The notes beneath the pieces are model-generated. The model saw nothing but the letters and a program-made list of their open reading frames with translations. It made no database searches and was not told where the DNA came from. Positions 25,362 to 34,606 of a DNA stretch of 64,000 bases are shown piece after piece. The DNA comes from JAEUKA01 sp035328405 (GTDB lineage Bacteria; Myxococcota_A; Polyangia; Palsa-1104; JAEUJZ01). Where the stretch lies: positions 16,008 through 80,007 of the forward strand of contig DAOLIT010000017.1 of the NCBI GenBank assembly GCA_035328405.1. Direction: 5' to 3'. The stretch's first letter is position 1. Each line of letters opens with the position of its first letter. The translations under genes were made by a program, and so were the position numbers.

Positions 25362-26777
25362 TTAGGGGGTTTTGGCTTTGCGGGCGGCGAAGCGGGTGCG
25401 GAGAAGCTTTGCGGCACCGGGTTTGTCCTTTTGGGGGACTCGGGAGACGGCGAGGGCACCCTCGGGCACGTCGTGGGTCACGGTGGTGCCTGCGGCGATG
25501 ATGGCGTCCTTGCCGACGCGGACAGGGGCGACAAGTTGGGTGTCTGAGCCGATGAAGACGCCGTCCTCGATGAGGGTGGGGTGTTTGGCAAAGCCGTCGT
25601 AGTTGCAGGTGATGGTGCCGCAGCCGATGTTGACGTTGGCACCAATCTGGGCGTCGCCAAGGTAGGTGAGGTGGTTGGCCTTGCTGCCCTGGCCGAGGTG
25701 GGTCTTTTTGAGTTCGACGAAGTTGCCGACGTGGGCGTCTTCGGACAGAACACTGCCGGGGCGCAAATGGGAAAAGGGGCCCAGGTGGCAGCGAGACCCG
25801 ATGTGGCTGTCTTTGGCCACGGTGTAAGGGCGGATGTGGGTGCCAGCTTGGACAAGGACGTTTTCGAGGACGCAGCCCTGCTCTAGGACGCAGCCGGGGC
25901 CGATGCGGGTCTGGCCGCGCAGACAAACGCCGCCCCACAGCTCGGTGTCGGGGCCGATCTCGACGGTGACATCGACGTGGGTGGTGGCGGGATCGACAAA
26001 AGTGACGCCGGCGAGCATGTGGGCGCGGTTTGTGCGGGCGCGGAGCTTGTCGCACGCTTGGGCCAAGTCGGCGCGATCGTTTACGCCAAAGACTTCGTCG
26101 GGGGCAGCGGTCACGGCGGTGATGGTTTCGCCCTGGTTTCTGGCAATTTCGAAAAGGTGCGTGAGGTAGAGCTCGCGGGTGGCCGGGCTTTGGGTGATGT
26201 GGCGGAGGGCGGACAAGAGAAACTGGGCGTCGCACAAGTACATGCCGGCGTTGACCTCGCACAGAGCGCGCTCGGCGGGGGTGGCGTCTTTGTGTTCGAC
26301 GATGCGGTGGACGTGGCCGTCTTGGCGGACGATGCGTCCGTACCCGGTTGGATCGAGAAGGGTGGTGGTGAGGAGGCCGAGCTTGCCGGTCGTGGCGGAC
26401 AACAGGCGCTGCAAGGTCTCGGTGGTCAAAAGGGGAGTGTCGCCGTACAGAATGAGGACTTTGCCGCCGCGTGCGGCGAGTTCGGGGAGCTTTTCAAGGC
26501 CGCAACGAACGGCGTCGGCAGTGCCTTTTTGCTCGGGCTGGAGGGCGAAACGCAGGTCGGTGAGGGCGTGGGGACTTGTTCGGACGGCGGCCTCGACGGC
26601 TTGGGCTTGATGGCCTACGACGATGGAAACGGCAGACACGGCCAACGGTGGAAGCGTGGAAAGGACGTGGTCGAGGAGGGTTCGCCCGCCCAACGGAAAA
26701 AGAACTTTGGGGCGGGAGGAACGCATGCGGGTGCCCTGGCCAGCAGCGAGGACGAGGGCGTAAAGAGGGGTGTTCAT
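25362..26777 (-). CDS. glmU: Bifunctional GlmU: GlcNAc-1-P uridyltransferase / glucosamine-1-P acetyltransferase
   Basis: 471 residues, the normal length. The N-terminal pyrophosphorylase domain shows LAAGQGTRMRSSRPKVLFP, LYGDTPLL and the GYGRIVR region with EHKDATP. The C-terminal left-handed beta-helix has hexapeptide repeats and the acetyltransferase stretch GNFVELKKTHLGQGSKANHL followed by IGCGTITCNYDG. It makes UDP-GlcNAc for peptidoglycan and LPS. It starts 15 bp downstream of ettA on the same strand, so the two are probably co-transcribed. The 3' end faces the minisatellite. Confidence 0.96.
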   Translation of the reverse strand: MNTPLYALVLAAGQGTRMRSSRPKVLFPLGGRTLLDHVLSTLPPLAVSAVSIVVGHQAQAVEAAVRTSPHALTDLRFALQPEQKGTADAVRCGLEKLPELAARGGKVLILYGDTPLLTTETLQRLLSATTGKLGLLTTTLLDPTGYGRIVRQDGHVHRIVEHKDATPAERALCEVNAGMYLCDAQFLLSALRHITQSPATRELYLTHLFEIARNQGETITAVTAAPDEVFGVNDRADLAQACDKLRARTNRAHMLAGVTFVDPATTHVDVTVEIGPDTELWGGVCLRGQTRIGPGCVLEQGCVLENVLVQAGTHIRPYTVAKDSHIGSRCHLGPFSHLRPGSVLSEDAHVGNFVELKKTHLGQGSKANHLTYLGDAQIGANVNIGCGTITCNYDGFAKHPTLIEDGVFIGSDTQLVAPVRVGKDAIIAAGTTVTHDVPEGALAVSRVPQKDKPGAAKLLRTRFAARKAKTP

Positions 26778-26792
26778 GGGCGAAAACCTGTC

Positions 26793-28469
26793 TTAGCGGG
26801 TGAGTTTTTTGTATTTGATGCGGTGCGGCTGATCGGCGTCTTTGCCTAGGCGGCGGCGGCGATCTTGTTCGTAGTCGCGGCAGTTGCCGGCAAACCAGAC
26901 GACGCGGCTGTCGCCCTCGAAGGCGAGGATGTGGGTGGCGATGCGATCGAGGAACCAACGGTCGTGGCTGATGACGAGGGCGCACCCGGCAAAGTTGAGC
27001 AGGGCCTCTTCGAGGGCGCGGAGGGTATCTACATCGAGGTCGTTGGTCGGTTCGTCGAGGAGCAGGAGGTTGCCGCCCGTGCGGAGCATCTTGGCCAAAT
27101 GGACGCGGTTGCGCTCGCCGCCGGAGAGGTCTTTGACGCGCTTTTGCTGGTCTTGGCCTTTGAAGCCGAATTGGCCGACGTAGGCGCGGCTTTGGACGCG
27201 GCGCTTGCCCATCTCGAAGGTTTCAATGCCGGACGAGATTTCCTCCCAAACGGTTTTGTCGCCGGACAGGGCGTCGCGGCTTTGATCGACGTAGGCAAAC
27301 TGGACGGTTTCGCCGATGGTGAGGGTGCCCTTGTCAGGCTTTTCTTGGCCCACGAGCATGCGAAAAAGGGTGGTTTTGCCGGCTCCGTTGGGTCCGATGA
27401 TGCCGACGATGCCGCCGCGCGGAAGGCGGAAGGACATGTCGTCGAACAAAAGGCGATCGCCGTAGGCTTTCTGAAGTCCCTCGGCGACGACCACGATGTC
27501 TCCCAAACGGGGCGCGGGCGGGATGGAGATTTCGGCGACCTCTTGGCGGGCCTCTTGGGACTGCTTGAGGAGCTCTTCGTATGCGGTGAGGCGGGCTTTG
27601 CTTTTGGCCTGGCGGGCCTTGGGAGCGGCGCGGACCCATTCGAGTTCGCGCTCGAGGGTTTTTTGGCGGGCTGATTCCTGCTTTTCTTCGACGGCGAGCC
27701 GTTTTTTCTTTTGCTCCAGCCAAGACGAATAGTTGCCTTGCCAGGGGATGCCTTGGCCGCGATCGAGTTCCAAAATCCAACCGGCCACGTTGTCGAGGAA
27801 GTATCGATCGTGGGTGATGGCGACGACAGTGCCGGGAAATTCGGCCAAATGACGTTCGAGCCAGAACACAGAATCGGAGTCGAGGTGGTTGGTCGGTTCG
27901 TCGAGGAGGAGCAGGTCCGGCTTTTCGAGGAGCACGCGACAAAGCGCGACGCGGCGACGCTCACCGCCGGACAAAACGGTCACGTCTTGGTCGGGCGGAG
28001 GCAGGCGGAGGGCGTCCATGGCGATCTCAAGCTGGCGTTCCACGTCCCACGCGCCTTGGGCCTCGATTTGGTCTTGGACGCGGCCATGTTCGGCGATGAG
28101 TTTGTCCATTTCGTCTTGCGGCAGGTCTTCGCCGAGGCGCATCGACAATTCCTCGTAATGCTTGAGGAGATCGAGCTGGTCTTTGACGGCGAGTGCGACG
28201 TTGCCGTAGACCGTTTTGTCAGGATCGAGCTTGGGTTCCTGTGGCAAATAACCGACGCGGATGCCATCGGCGGGGCGGGCCTCGCCCAAAAAGTCTTTCT
28301 CGACGCCGGCCATGATGCGCAACAGGGTGCTTTTGCCCGCGCCGTTTCCACCGATGACGCCGATTTTTGCGCCGGGCAGAAACGACAACCAAATGCCTTT
28401 GAGGATTTCTCGCGAAGGTGGCACGACCTTGCGCAGGTCCTGCATCGTGAAGATGTATTGAGCAGCCAT
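26793..28469 (-). CDS. ettA: ABC-F translation factor EttA (energy-dependent translational throttle)
   Basis: 558 residues from the ATG at 28469 (MAAQYIFTMQDLRKVVPPSR, the typical EttA start; upstream frame extension is not conserved). Two ABC domains are both intact: GGNGAGKST, LSGGERRRVALCRVLL and DEPTNHLD in the first; GPNGAGKTTL, LSGGERNRVHLAKML and DEPTNDLDVDTLRALEEAL in the second, with the charged interdomain linker between. EttA binds the ribosomal E site and gates entry into elongation according to the ATP/ADP ratio. It is soluble, with no membrane domains. Its pairing with glmU in an operon is probably incidental. Confidence 0.95.
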   Translation of the reverse strand: MAAQYIFTMQDLRKVVPPSREILKGIWLSFLPGAKIGVIGGNGAGKSTLLRIMAGVEKDFLGEARPADGIRVGYLPQEPKLDPDKTVYGNVALAVKDQLDLLKHYEELSMRLGEDLPQDEMDKLIAEHGRVQDQIEAQGAWDVERQLEIAMDALRLPPPDQDVTVLSGGERRRVALCRVLLEKPDLLLLDEPTNHLDSDSVFWLERHLAEFPGTVVAITHDRYFLDNVAGWILELDRGQGIPWQGNYSSWLEQKKKRLAVEEKQESARQKTLERELEWVRAAPKARQAKSKARLTAYEELLKQSQEARQEVAEISIPPAPRLGDIVVVAEGLQKAYGDRLLFDDMSFRLPRGGIVGIIGPNGAGKTTLFRMLVGQEKPDKGTLTIGETVQFAYVDQSRDALSGDKTVWEEISSGIETFEMGKRRVQSRAYVGQFGFKGQDQQKRVKDLSGGERNRVHLAKMLRTGGNLLLLDEPTNDLDVDTLRALEEALLNFAGCALVISHDRWFLDRIATHILAFEGDSRVVWFAGNCRDYEQDRRRRLGKDADQPHRIKYKKLTR

Positions 28470-28525
28470 GTTTCTCTCTTTGTTCAGGTTGAGCAGACGG
28501 AGCTTGGCGGCAGGCTCGGGTCCGG

Positions 28526-29269
28526 CTAGGGACGCAATAGCATTCCGCAAAGGGTGTAGGAAAGGATCTCGTGGCACACGCGATGAAGGGTGGCCTCATC
28601 GCTTGTACGGCGAACGATCCACTGCAAAGCGACTTCTTTGAGTCCACCAAGTGCAGCCTGGGACACAATTTCTGGATCGAACGAACCGAGCAAACCCATG
28701 GCCTGTCCTTTGACAAGTGCGCCTTGGAGGAGCAAGCGGAGGCGTTCGTAGAAGTCGGCCATTTTGGCGTCGGCTTCTGCGTCGATGCCGTCGGCGACAA
28801 GAAGGACGATGCGGGTCACGTCGCGGTTTTCGGACAAGACGGCCATGACGCGGCGCAGGTTGGCTTCGATTTGTTCCAGGGGCGGCGGTGCCTGAGGGCG
28901 CATATCGACGAGGGTGACGACTTCCTGAATGCTGTGGAGAAAGCGATCGACCAAGGCGTCGAACATGGCGCGTTTTCCGTCGAAATGCAGGTACAAGGTG
29001 CCGCGTGCGACGCCGGCTGTATCCAAAATGTCCTGGATGGCGGTGTTGTGGTAGCCGTGCTGGGCAAAGAGCGTCCGGGCGACGGAAAGAAGCTGTGCGG
29101 AACGTTCGTGACGCAACCTTTGGGCGCGGGCGACTCGTCCATCGAGTGGCTCGGTTGGGAACGCTTCGTCTGTGGGCTCGTTGGGATGGCTCGTCGGACA
29201 GGGCAGCGGCGAAAGCGATGCTGGAGAGGTCGTGGCTGGCTCGGTTTCGGTCTTGGACACGGGGCGCAT
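28526..29269 (-). CDS. TetR-family transcriptional regulator
   Basis: 247 residues. A Pro/Thr/Glu-rich N-terminal tail of about 50 residues precedes the TetR HTH: RSAQLLSVARTLFAQHGYHN, then TAIQDILDTAGVARGTLYLHF. The remainder is a helical ligand-binding/dimerisation domain (about 110-247) of unknown ligand specificity. It lies 56 bp upstream of ettA on the same strand, so it may lead or precede the ettA-glmU transcription unit. The 5' side faces a 281-bp intergenic region shared with a divergent RHH gene. Confidence 0.9.
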   Translation of the reverse strand: MRPVSKTETEPATTSPASLSPLPCPTSHPNEPTDEAFPTEPLDGRVARAQRLRHERSAQLLSVARTLFAQHGYHNTAIQDILDTAGVARGTLYLHFDGKRAMFDALVDRFLHSIQEVVTLVDMRPQAPPPLEQIEANLRRVMAVLSENRDVTRIVLLVADGIDAEADAKMADFYERLRLLLQGALVKGQAMGLLGSFDPEIVSQAALGGLKEVALQWIVRRTSDEATLHRVCHEILSYTLCGMLLRP

Positions 29270-29378
29270 GCTATCAGCACTTTTGGTTTTTTTTGTCGCT
29301 TGTGTCGCAGCGAGGCCGGTCTGTCCGCCTGAGAACGGCTGCTCCGCACAAAGTAATCGAATAACCTAGCGATACTGC

Positions 29379-29408
29379 TTGACAATCCTTGGGCGCATGA
29401 GAGAACAT
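29379..29408 (+). promoter_or_regulatory. Candidate promoter for the RHH gene
   Basis: A perfect TTGACA (29379-29384) lies in the 281-bp gap between the divergent TetR and RHH genes. The -10 partner is weak (GAACAT after 18 bases). The location about 170 bases before the RHH start would give a long leader. Otherwise nothing is recognisable in this gap. Confidence 0.25.
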
Positions 29409-29550
29409 ATTTCTTGTGAAGTGGCTCACTGGTTCCAAGGCAGTTGAAGGGCCCGTGCAAGGACAGGGAAACAGCGAGTTTTTCGCGCAAAATCAAAATT
29501 GGTTGTAGAAACACACACACGAGGGGCAAGACCCTCACATGGAGGCCAAG

Positions 29551-29757
29551 ATGGCTGGTTCGGATAAAAGAAAACAAAGTCTGTACTTCCCCGAGGACAT
29601 GCTGAAGGAAATCCAAGAAGAGGCGACCCGCCAGGACCGTTCTCTGTCGTGGATTGTTCAAAAAGCGTGGAAAATTGCTCGCAACGAAATTCGCAGGTAT
29701 CCCTCGGTGAATGAAATCGAGGGAGGAGACGACGACGAGCGCGGCAGCAAAGAATAG
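29551..29757 (+). CDS. Small ribbon-helix-helix protein (myxobacterial TIGR04563-like)
   Basis: 68 residues from the ATG at 29551, chosen because GGAGG sits five bases upstream; an ATG four codons earlier would overlap that site. KQSLYFPEDMLKEIQEEATR followed by QDRSLSWIVQKAWKIA is a ribbon-helix-helix (CopG/Arc-like) fold: one strand and two helices, able to dimerise and bind DNA in the major groove. The C-terminus is acidic. I recall this exact style from a family typical of myxobacteria. It may repress its own operon, which could include the overlapping hydrolase gene. Confidence 0.8.
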   Translation: MAGSDKRKQSLYFPEDMLKEIQEEATRQDRSLSWIVQKAWKIARNEIRRYPSVNEIEGGDDDERGSKE

Positions 29758-30670
29758 CGGCGACTCGCGGGACCCTTTGTCCCGCCGTCGAGGAAAGCGG
29801 CACTCCGGCTTTGCAGAAAGTCGGGACGGTGCCGCTATTTTTTTTGAGGTCGTCGGGCAGCCGCTACCGGCAAAGACGTTGGTGCTTTGCGACGGTCTCG
29901 GCTGCGATGGATACGTTTGGAAGTATTTGCAGTGGGCGCTTTCGGATCGTTTTCGTTTGGTTCATTTGCAGTATCGGGGGCACGGGCGCACACCGTTGCC
30001 GACTGATTTTGGACACGTTTCGATGGATGACTTTGCCGCCGATGTACTGGCGGTAATGGATGCGACCGAGACGGAAACAGCGGTGTTGTGTGGGCACTCG
30101 ATGGGTGTGCAGGTTTGTTTGGAAACCTACCGTCAGAGTCCGTGTCGGTGCGCAGGGCTTGTCCTTGTGTGCGGCAGCTACCGCAATCCGCTCAAGACGT
30201 TCAAAGGCAAAGAGACGCTCGCGAAACTTTTGCCGGCGTTGCAGGCGGCGGTGGGGCATGTGCCCCGGCTGGTGGGAGCGTTTTGGAAACGGCTTCTGCC
30301 GCTCGACTTGTCGTTTCAAATTGCGCAGCGCGTCGAACTGAACGGCGAGCTCATTCACCGCGAAGACTTTGTGCCGTATTTGGAAGGCCTGTCGCGGATG
30401 GACCCGCGCATGTTTGTTGCGACGATGGCGGCAGCCGCGCAACACGATGCGCAAGACTTGTTGCCGCTGATCGCGGTTCCAACGCTGATTTTGACCGCGC
30501 GGCGCGATTCGTTTACGCCGATGGCACTCTCGCAAGAGATGCGCGACAAAATTCCTTCGTCGGAACTCTACGTGGTGGAAGAGGGAACACACACTGCGCC
30601 GATCGAACGACCGGCGGAGGTGACTCAGGTGGTCGAGAAGTTTCTTTCTGAGCGGGCTTTTCCGCCGTGA
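29711..30670 (+). CDS. Alpha/beta-fold hydrolase
   Basis: Up to 319 residues. The fold is clear from about residue 45: oxyanion-side LCDGLGCDGYVW, nucleophile elbow CGHSMG, acid in TARRDSFTP and histidine in EEGTHTAP. The lid is helical (residues about 160-230). The substrate is unknown; esterase, lactonase or C-C hydrolase are all possible. The ATG at 29711 makes the gene overlap the RHH gene by 47 bp; the first 40 residues are low in complexity, so a later non-ATG start is possible. The 3' end overlaps the next start by a GTGA. Confidence 0.82.
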   Translation: MKSREETTTSAAAKNSGDSRDPLSRRRGKRHSGFAESRDGAAIFFEVVGQPLPAKTLVLCDGLGCDGYVWKYLQWALSDRFRLVHLQYRGHGRTPLPTDFGHVSMDDFAADVLAVMDATETETAVLCGHSMGVQVCLETYRQSPCRCAGLVLVCGSYRNPLKTFKGKETLAKLLPALQAAVGHVPRLVGAFWKRLLPLDLSFQIAQRVELNGELIHREDFVPYLEGLSRMDPRMFVATMAAAAQHDAQDLLPLIAVPTLILTARRDSFTPMALSQEMRDKIPSSELYVVEEGTHTAPIERPAEVTQVVEKFLSERAFPP

Positions 30671-31266
30671 CGAACCCGACGCTGCCGCCGGAAGAACCTT
30701 CTTTGACCCACCGCTCGCACTGGGTCAATTCGTTGCTGCTTTGGTCCATGCGCGTCGGCATTGTCGTGATGCTGATCGTCACAGGCGTTTACGTGGCGCG
30801 ATGGAACCAATTGACCGACGAGCAAGAAGAGATGGTTCGCTACGTGGAAGTGAACATTCCTGCGGTCGAATATCACGAGGCACCGATCCTGTCGCAGATT
30901 GACCTTCTTTTGCGGGACAAAACGCAGCGTCCCGAGGCGGCGCGAAAACAACTTTCGGACGAACTCATGCCTGCTCTCGTGCGGCTGCGGAAAGTGGCGG
31001 ATGGGCCCGTTGCGGCGGCCAAAACACCTGCGGTCAAACAGCTCGCCGAGGAATACCGACAAAGCGTCGAGGAACTCATCAATGTCTGCCGGACGACGAT
31101 TCGGGTGATCGACGATCCGAAGCTGGGTGAAAAAGAAGGCTATTCGCAGGTGTTGGAAGCGTTGCGGCGCGCAGTCGGCAAGAACCGAGCATGGCGCGAA
31201 CACGTCGCGGAAACGACGGCTCGGCTGAAACTAAAAGGCGTCAAAGGTCGCGCGACCGCGAAGTAG
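30667..31266 (+). CDS. Single-pass membrane protein with helical extracytoplasmic domain, unknown
   Basis: 199 residues from a GTG overlapping the hydrolase stop. One transmembrane helix at about 22-42 (LLLWSMRVGIVVMLIVTGVY) is followed by a charged, helical, probably coiled-coil region with no cysteines and a basic C-terminus. No family is recognised. Translational coupling suggests it works with the hydrolase or is simply in the same operon. It is convergent with nrdJ, 13 bp apart. Confidence 0.6.
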   Translation: MTNPTLPPEEPSLTHRSHWVNSLLLWSMRVGIVVMLIVTGVYVARWNQLTDEQEEMVRYVEVNIPAVEYHEAPILSQIDLLLRDKTQRPEAARKQLSDELMPALVRLRKVADGPVAAAKTPAVKQLAEEYRQSVEELINVCRTTIRVIDDPKLGEKEGYSQVLEALRRAVGKNRAWREHVAETTARLKLKGVKGRATAK

Positions 31267-31279
31267 TGCGACCAGCGCC

Positions 31280-34279
31280 TCAGGAACAGCCGGACGTTGA
31301 GCCACAATTCAAGCATTTGTGGCATGCGCCCGAGCGAACCATGATGGTTCCACATTCGTGACATGTGGGCGCGTCGGTTTCGGCTCGAAAGGCGCGGCTG
31401 GTCTCAGTCGCGAGAAGCGCACCCAAATGCGGCAACGATGTCGCAGAAGGCGCGGGCACAGCCTGCGTCGAGGGCGCGGGCGTGGGAAGGTTCATTTCAA
31501 GCTGCTCGGCTTGCACTTGTTCGGGCAAAAACTTCGCTTCGAGCCAGCGGAACAAGTAATCCATGATCGAACTGGCCCTCGGGATTTCGGGATTTCCGGT
31601 CCAGCCAGACGGCTCAAAGCGGGTGCGGCTGAACTTGTCCACGAGCAGACCGAGCGGCACGCCGTGCTGAAGCGCGAGCGAAACCGCCGTCGCAAATGAA
31701 TCCATAAGACCCGAAATGGTTGAACCTTCTTTGGCCATGCGTACAAAAATCTCACCGGGGGAACCGTCGTCGTACATGCCGACATGTAGGTAGCCGTCGT
31801 GACCGGCAATCGCAAACTTGTGCGTGATCGAGCGACGCTCGGCGGGGAGTTTCCGACGGACAGCCATCGGCGGACCTTTCGGATTCGTGAGCGCAGCGAC
31901 CTTTTGCAAAAAATCCTCGAGAGACAATTCGGTTCCGTTCACAAGCTGCTGCTGCACATGCGCCGGCAAAAGGTGGAAGAGCGTCTGGAGCGGCTTGGGA
32001 AACTCGGTACTGGTACCGCTCGGATTTTGGGTTTTGGACGTGGAGACGGGCTGGCTGCGTTTGCAGCCGTCGCGGTAGATCGCAATCGCCTTCAAACCAA
32101 GTTGCCAGGCCTGCATGTAGGCGGCTTCGATGTCCGCAACGGTGGCATCACTCGGCAGGTTCACTGTCTTGCTGATGGCCCCCGAGAGGAAGGGCTGGAC
32201 GGCGGCCATCATTTTGATGTGCCCGACGGGATGAATCGAACGGGTACCGTGTTGTGCGCGGAATGCACAGTCGAATACGGGCAAATGTTCCGGCAGAAGG
32301 CTTTGGGCACCTTCGATCGTGTCGTGGCTGCTGATGTGATCGAGGATCTGCTTTTGTGCGGCACCGTCATATTGAAGCTGCGAAAGGGCTTCGGTCACGC
32401 TTTGGTTTGTGATTTTGAGCATGCCGCCACCGACGAGACGCTTGTATTTCACGAGCGCGATGTCAGGTTCAACGCCCGTGGTGTCGCAATCCATCATGAA
32501 GCCGATGGTTCCGGTCGGTGCGAGCACGGTCGCTTGTGCGTTGCGGAAACCGTGAAGCTCCCCGACGAAAATCGCTTCGTCCCAGGCAGAACGTGCGGCT
32601 TGGAGCATTTCGTAGGGACAAGACGCTGAATCGATCTGATCGACATACTGCCGGTGCTTGCGCATGACTGACAGGAACGGCGCTCGGTTTTTGTCAAAAG
32701 CGGCGAAGGGACCGCTGTGGTGTTTCGCGATCTCTGCGCTCATCCGATAGGCGCGCCCGCCCATGAGCGCAGTGATGGCACCGGCGTAGGCTCGCCCCGC
32801 GTCGGAATCGTAGGGCAGCCCGCGTGACATGAGCAACGCACCCAAGTTTGCATACCCAAGGCCGAGCGGCCTGAACAATCGGCTGTTCTCAGCGATCTTT
32901 TCCGTCGGATAGCGAGCATTATCCACGATGATTTCTTGCGCCAAAATCGTCAGATCGACGGCGTGCTCAAACGATTCGATGTCGAAATCGCCGGCCTGGG
33001 GATGTCCAACGGGATGCTGGAACTTGCGCAGGTTCAAACTGGCCAAGTTGCAGGCACTGTCGTCGAGAAACATGTATTCCGAGCACGGATTGGATGCATT
33101 GATTCGACCCGATTCGGGACACGGATGCCAGGCATTGATGGTCGTGTCGAACTGCAAACCCGGATCGCCGCATTGGTGCGCAGCCTCGGCGATTTGTCGC
33201 CAAAGTTCGCGGGCTCGGTAGCTGTCCACGACTTTGCCTGTCGTCACGCCGCGCGTGTGCCAGGGCTTGTCGTGGACGACCGACTCCATGAAACCGTCGG
33301 TCACACGCACCGAATTGTTGCTGTTTTGGAAGAAGATGGAGTTGTAGGCTTCTCCATTGAAACTGCCGTCGTAGCCGGCTTCGATGAGCGCCCAAGCTTT
33401 CTTTTCCTCGGTCGCTTTGCAGTGGATGTATTCAACGATGTCGGGATGGTCCGCGTTCAGGATGACCATCTTGGCTGCTCGACGGGTTTTGCCGCCGGAC
33501 TTGATGACTCCGGCGAAAGCGTCAAAGCCCTTCATAAACGACACGGGACCAGACGCACCGCCTCCGCCTTGCAACGACTCTCGAGAACTGCGGATCGACG
33601 AAAAGTTCGTGCCGGTGCCAGACCCGAATTTGAACAACATGCCCTCGGTCTTTGCGAGGGACAAAATGCTGTCCATCGTGTCCTGGACGCTGTTGATGAA
33701 ACACGCCGAACACTGCGGCTGCGTTTCGACGCCGACGTTGAACCAAACGGGCGAGTTAAACGCCATCTTTTGATGAAGCAGAAGGTGGGTCAGTTCGCAG
33801 CGGAAATTCTCCGCGTCAGAGTCCGTGCGGAAGTAGCCGTCTTTTTGTCCCCAGCCGGTGATGGTGGAAACCACGCGGTCGATGAGTTGCCGCATCGAGC
33901 GTTCGCGCGTCTCGGAACCGAGCGCACCGCGAAAGTACTTTTGGACGACGACATTCGTGGCGAGTTGGGACCAACTTTTGGGAAATTCGACTTCTTTTTG
34001 TTCAAAAACGACTCTGCCGTTTTCTCCGATGATGCTGGCGGTGCGCAGTTCCCATTCGACTTCGGAATAGGGGTCATGGGAAGCGAGGGTGAACCGACGC
34101 TCGATTTTCATGCCTTTTTTGCGCGAGCCGCCCGTGCTCACCGACTTCTCGCGGCTGGCGGCACGTTTTTTGGTCGCTTTCGCCTCGCTGTCTGCTTTGG
34201 CTTTGCTCACTTTTCGACTCCCGCTTCCAAATGGTTGGGCCTTTGCCACAATGACCGCCGTCTCAGATTTTTCGAGCAT
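31280..34279 (-). CDS. nrdJ: Adenosylcobalamin-dependent (class II) ribonucleotide reductase
   Basis: 999 residues. The reductase core shows QPQCSACFINSV, the glycyl loop FGSGTGTNFSSIRSSRE, and NPCSEYMF with the active-site Cys. The C-terminus carries a zinc-ribbon-like tail, CHECGTIMVRSGACHKCLNC, as in long NrdJ enzymes. A Lys/Ala/Ser-rich N-terminal extension of about 55 residues is unusual and may be flexible. It converts ribonucleotides to deoxyribonucleotides using B12, independently of oxygen. AAGGA sits eight bases before the ATG. It lies 327 bases downstream of uvrC on the same strand. Confidence 0.95.
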   Translation of the reverse strand: MLEKSETAVIVAKAQPFGSGSRKVSKAKADSEAKATKKRAASREKSVSTGGSRKKGMKIERRFTLASHDPYSEVEWELRTASIIGENGRVVFEQKEVEFPKSWSQLATNVVVQKYFRGALGSETRERSMRQLIDRVVSTITGWGQKDGYFRTDSDAENFRCELTHLLLHQKMAFNSPVWFNVGVETQPQCSACFINSVQDTMDSILSLAKTEGMLFKFGSGTGTNFSSIRSSRESLQGGGGASGPVSFMKGFDAFAGVIKSGGKTRRAAKMVILNADHPDIVEYIHCKATEEKKAWALIEAGYDGSFNGEAYNSIFFQNSNNSVRVTDGFMESVVHDKPWHTRGVTTGKVVDSYRARELWRQIAEAAHQCGDPGLQFDTTINAWHPCPESGRINASNPCSEYMFLDDSACNLASLNLRKFQHPVGHPQAGDFDIESFEHAVDLTILAQEIIVDNARYPTEKIAENSRLFRPLGLGYANLGALLMSRGLPYDSDAGRAYAGAITALMGGRAYRMSAEIAKHHSGPFAAFDKNRAPFLSVMRKHRQYVDQIDSASCPYEMLQAARSAWDEAIFVGELHGFRNAQATVLAPTGTIGFMMDCDTTGVEPDIALVKYKRLVGGGMLKITNQSVTEALSQLQYDGAAQKQILDHISSHDTIEGAQSLLPEHLPVFDCAFRAQHGTRSIHPVGHIKMMAAVQPFLSGAISKTVNLPSDATVADIEAAYMQAWQLGLKAIAIYRDGCKRSQPVSTSKTQNPSGTSTEFPKPLQTLFHLLPAHVQQQLVNGTELSLEDFLQKVAALTNPKGPPMAVRRKLPAERRSITHKFAIAGHDGYLHVGMYDDGSPGEIFVRMAKEGSTISGLMDSFATAVSLALQHGVPLGLLVDKFSRTRFEPSGWTGNPEIPRASSIMDYLFRWLEAKFLPEQVQAEQLEMNLPTPAPSTQAVPAPSATSLPHLGALLATETSRAFRAETDAPTCHECGTIMVRSGACHKCLNCGSTSGCS

Positions 34280-34606
34280 TCGTTCATTCCTTCATAGTGA
34301 CTCGGCCTGTGGTCCGTCGTCGGGCAATAGGATGCCCACACGGCCAGTTGCAGGCCAAGTGCTCAAACTCGCGTCCCCGACGAGCTGAAATGGTTGTGTT
34401 GCCGGTTCAGGTGTTGCTTTGCTCTCAGCGCAGCGACGAAAAAACGACTCCGAAAAAGCAAAGAGCCGCAACGCCAAGAGGAACGCTACTTACCATGTAG
34501 GGTAACGCAGTGCAATTCTTCAAAAAGCCGCACACAAAAAACCGCGTTTTTCCGACGAGAACTGCATGGTTTTTCAAACGCTGAAACGCCCGACCAATGG
34601 GTCTGC
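34280..34606. other. Intergenic region between uvrC and nrdJ
   Basis: There is no gene and no recognisable cobalamin riboswitch (no B12-box GCCACTG on the minus strand). On the minus strand a 7-bp stem, CTTTGCT with AGCAAAG (34418-34464), encloses a 33-base loop and could structure the nrdJ leader. A T-rich stretch after the uvrC stop has only a short stem and is a weak terminator at best. Confidence 0.5.

Noticed and set aside
25977..26849. Plus-strand open frame opposite glmU
   Set aside because: Gly/Val-rich shadow frame; glmU on the minus strand has full domain support.
34280..34606. Cobalamin riboswitch upstream of the B12-dependent reductase
   Set aside because: No B12-box or conserved core could be found on the minus strand; riboswitches usually control the B12-independent reductases instead.
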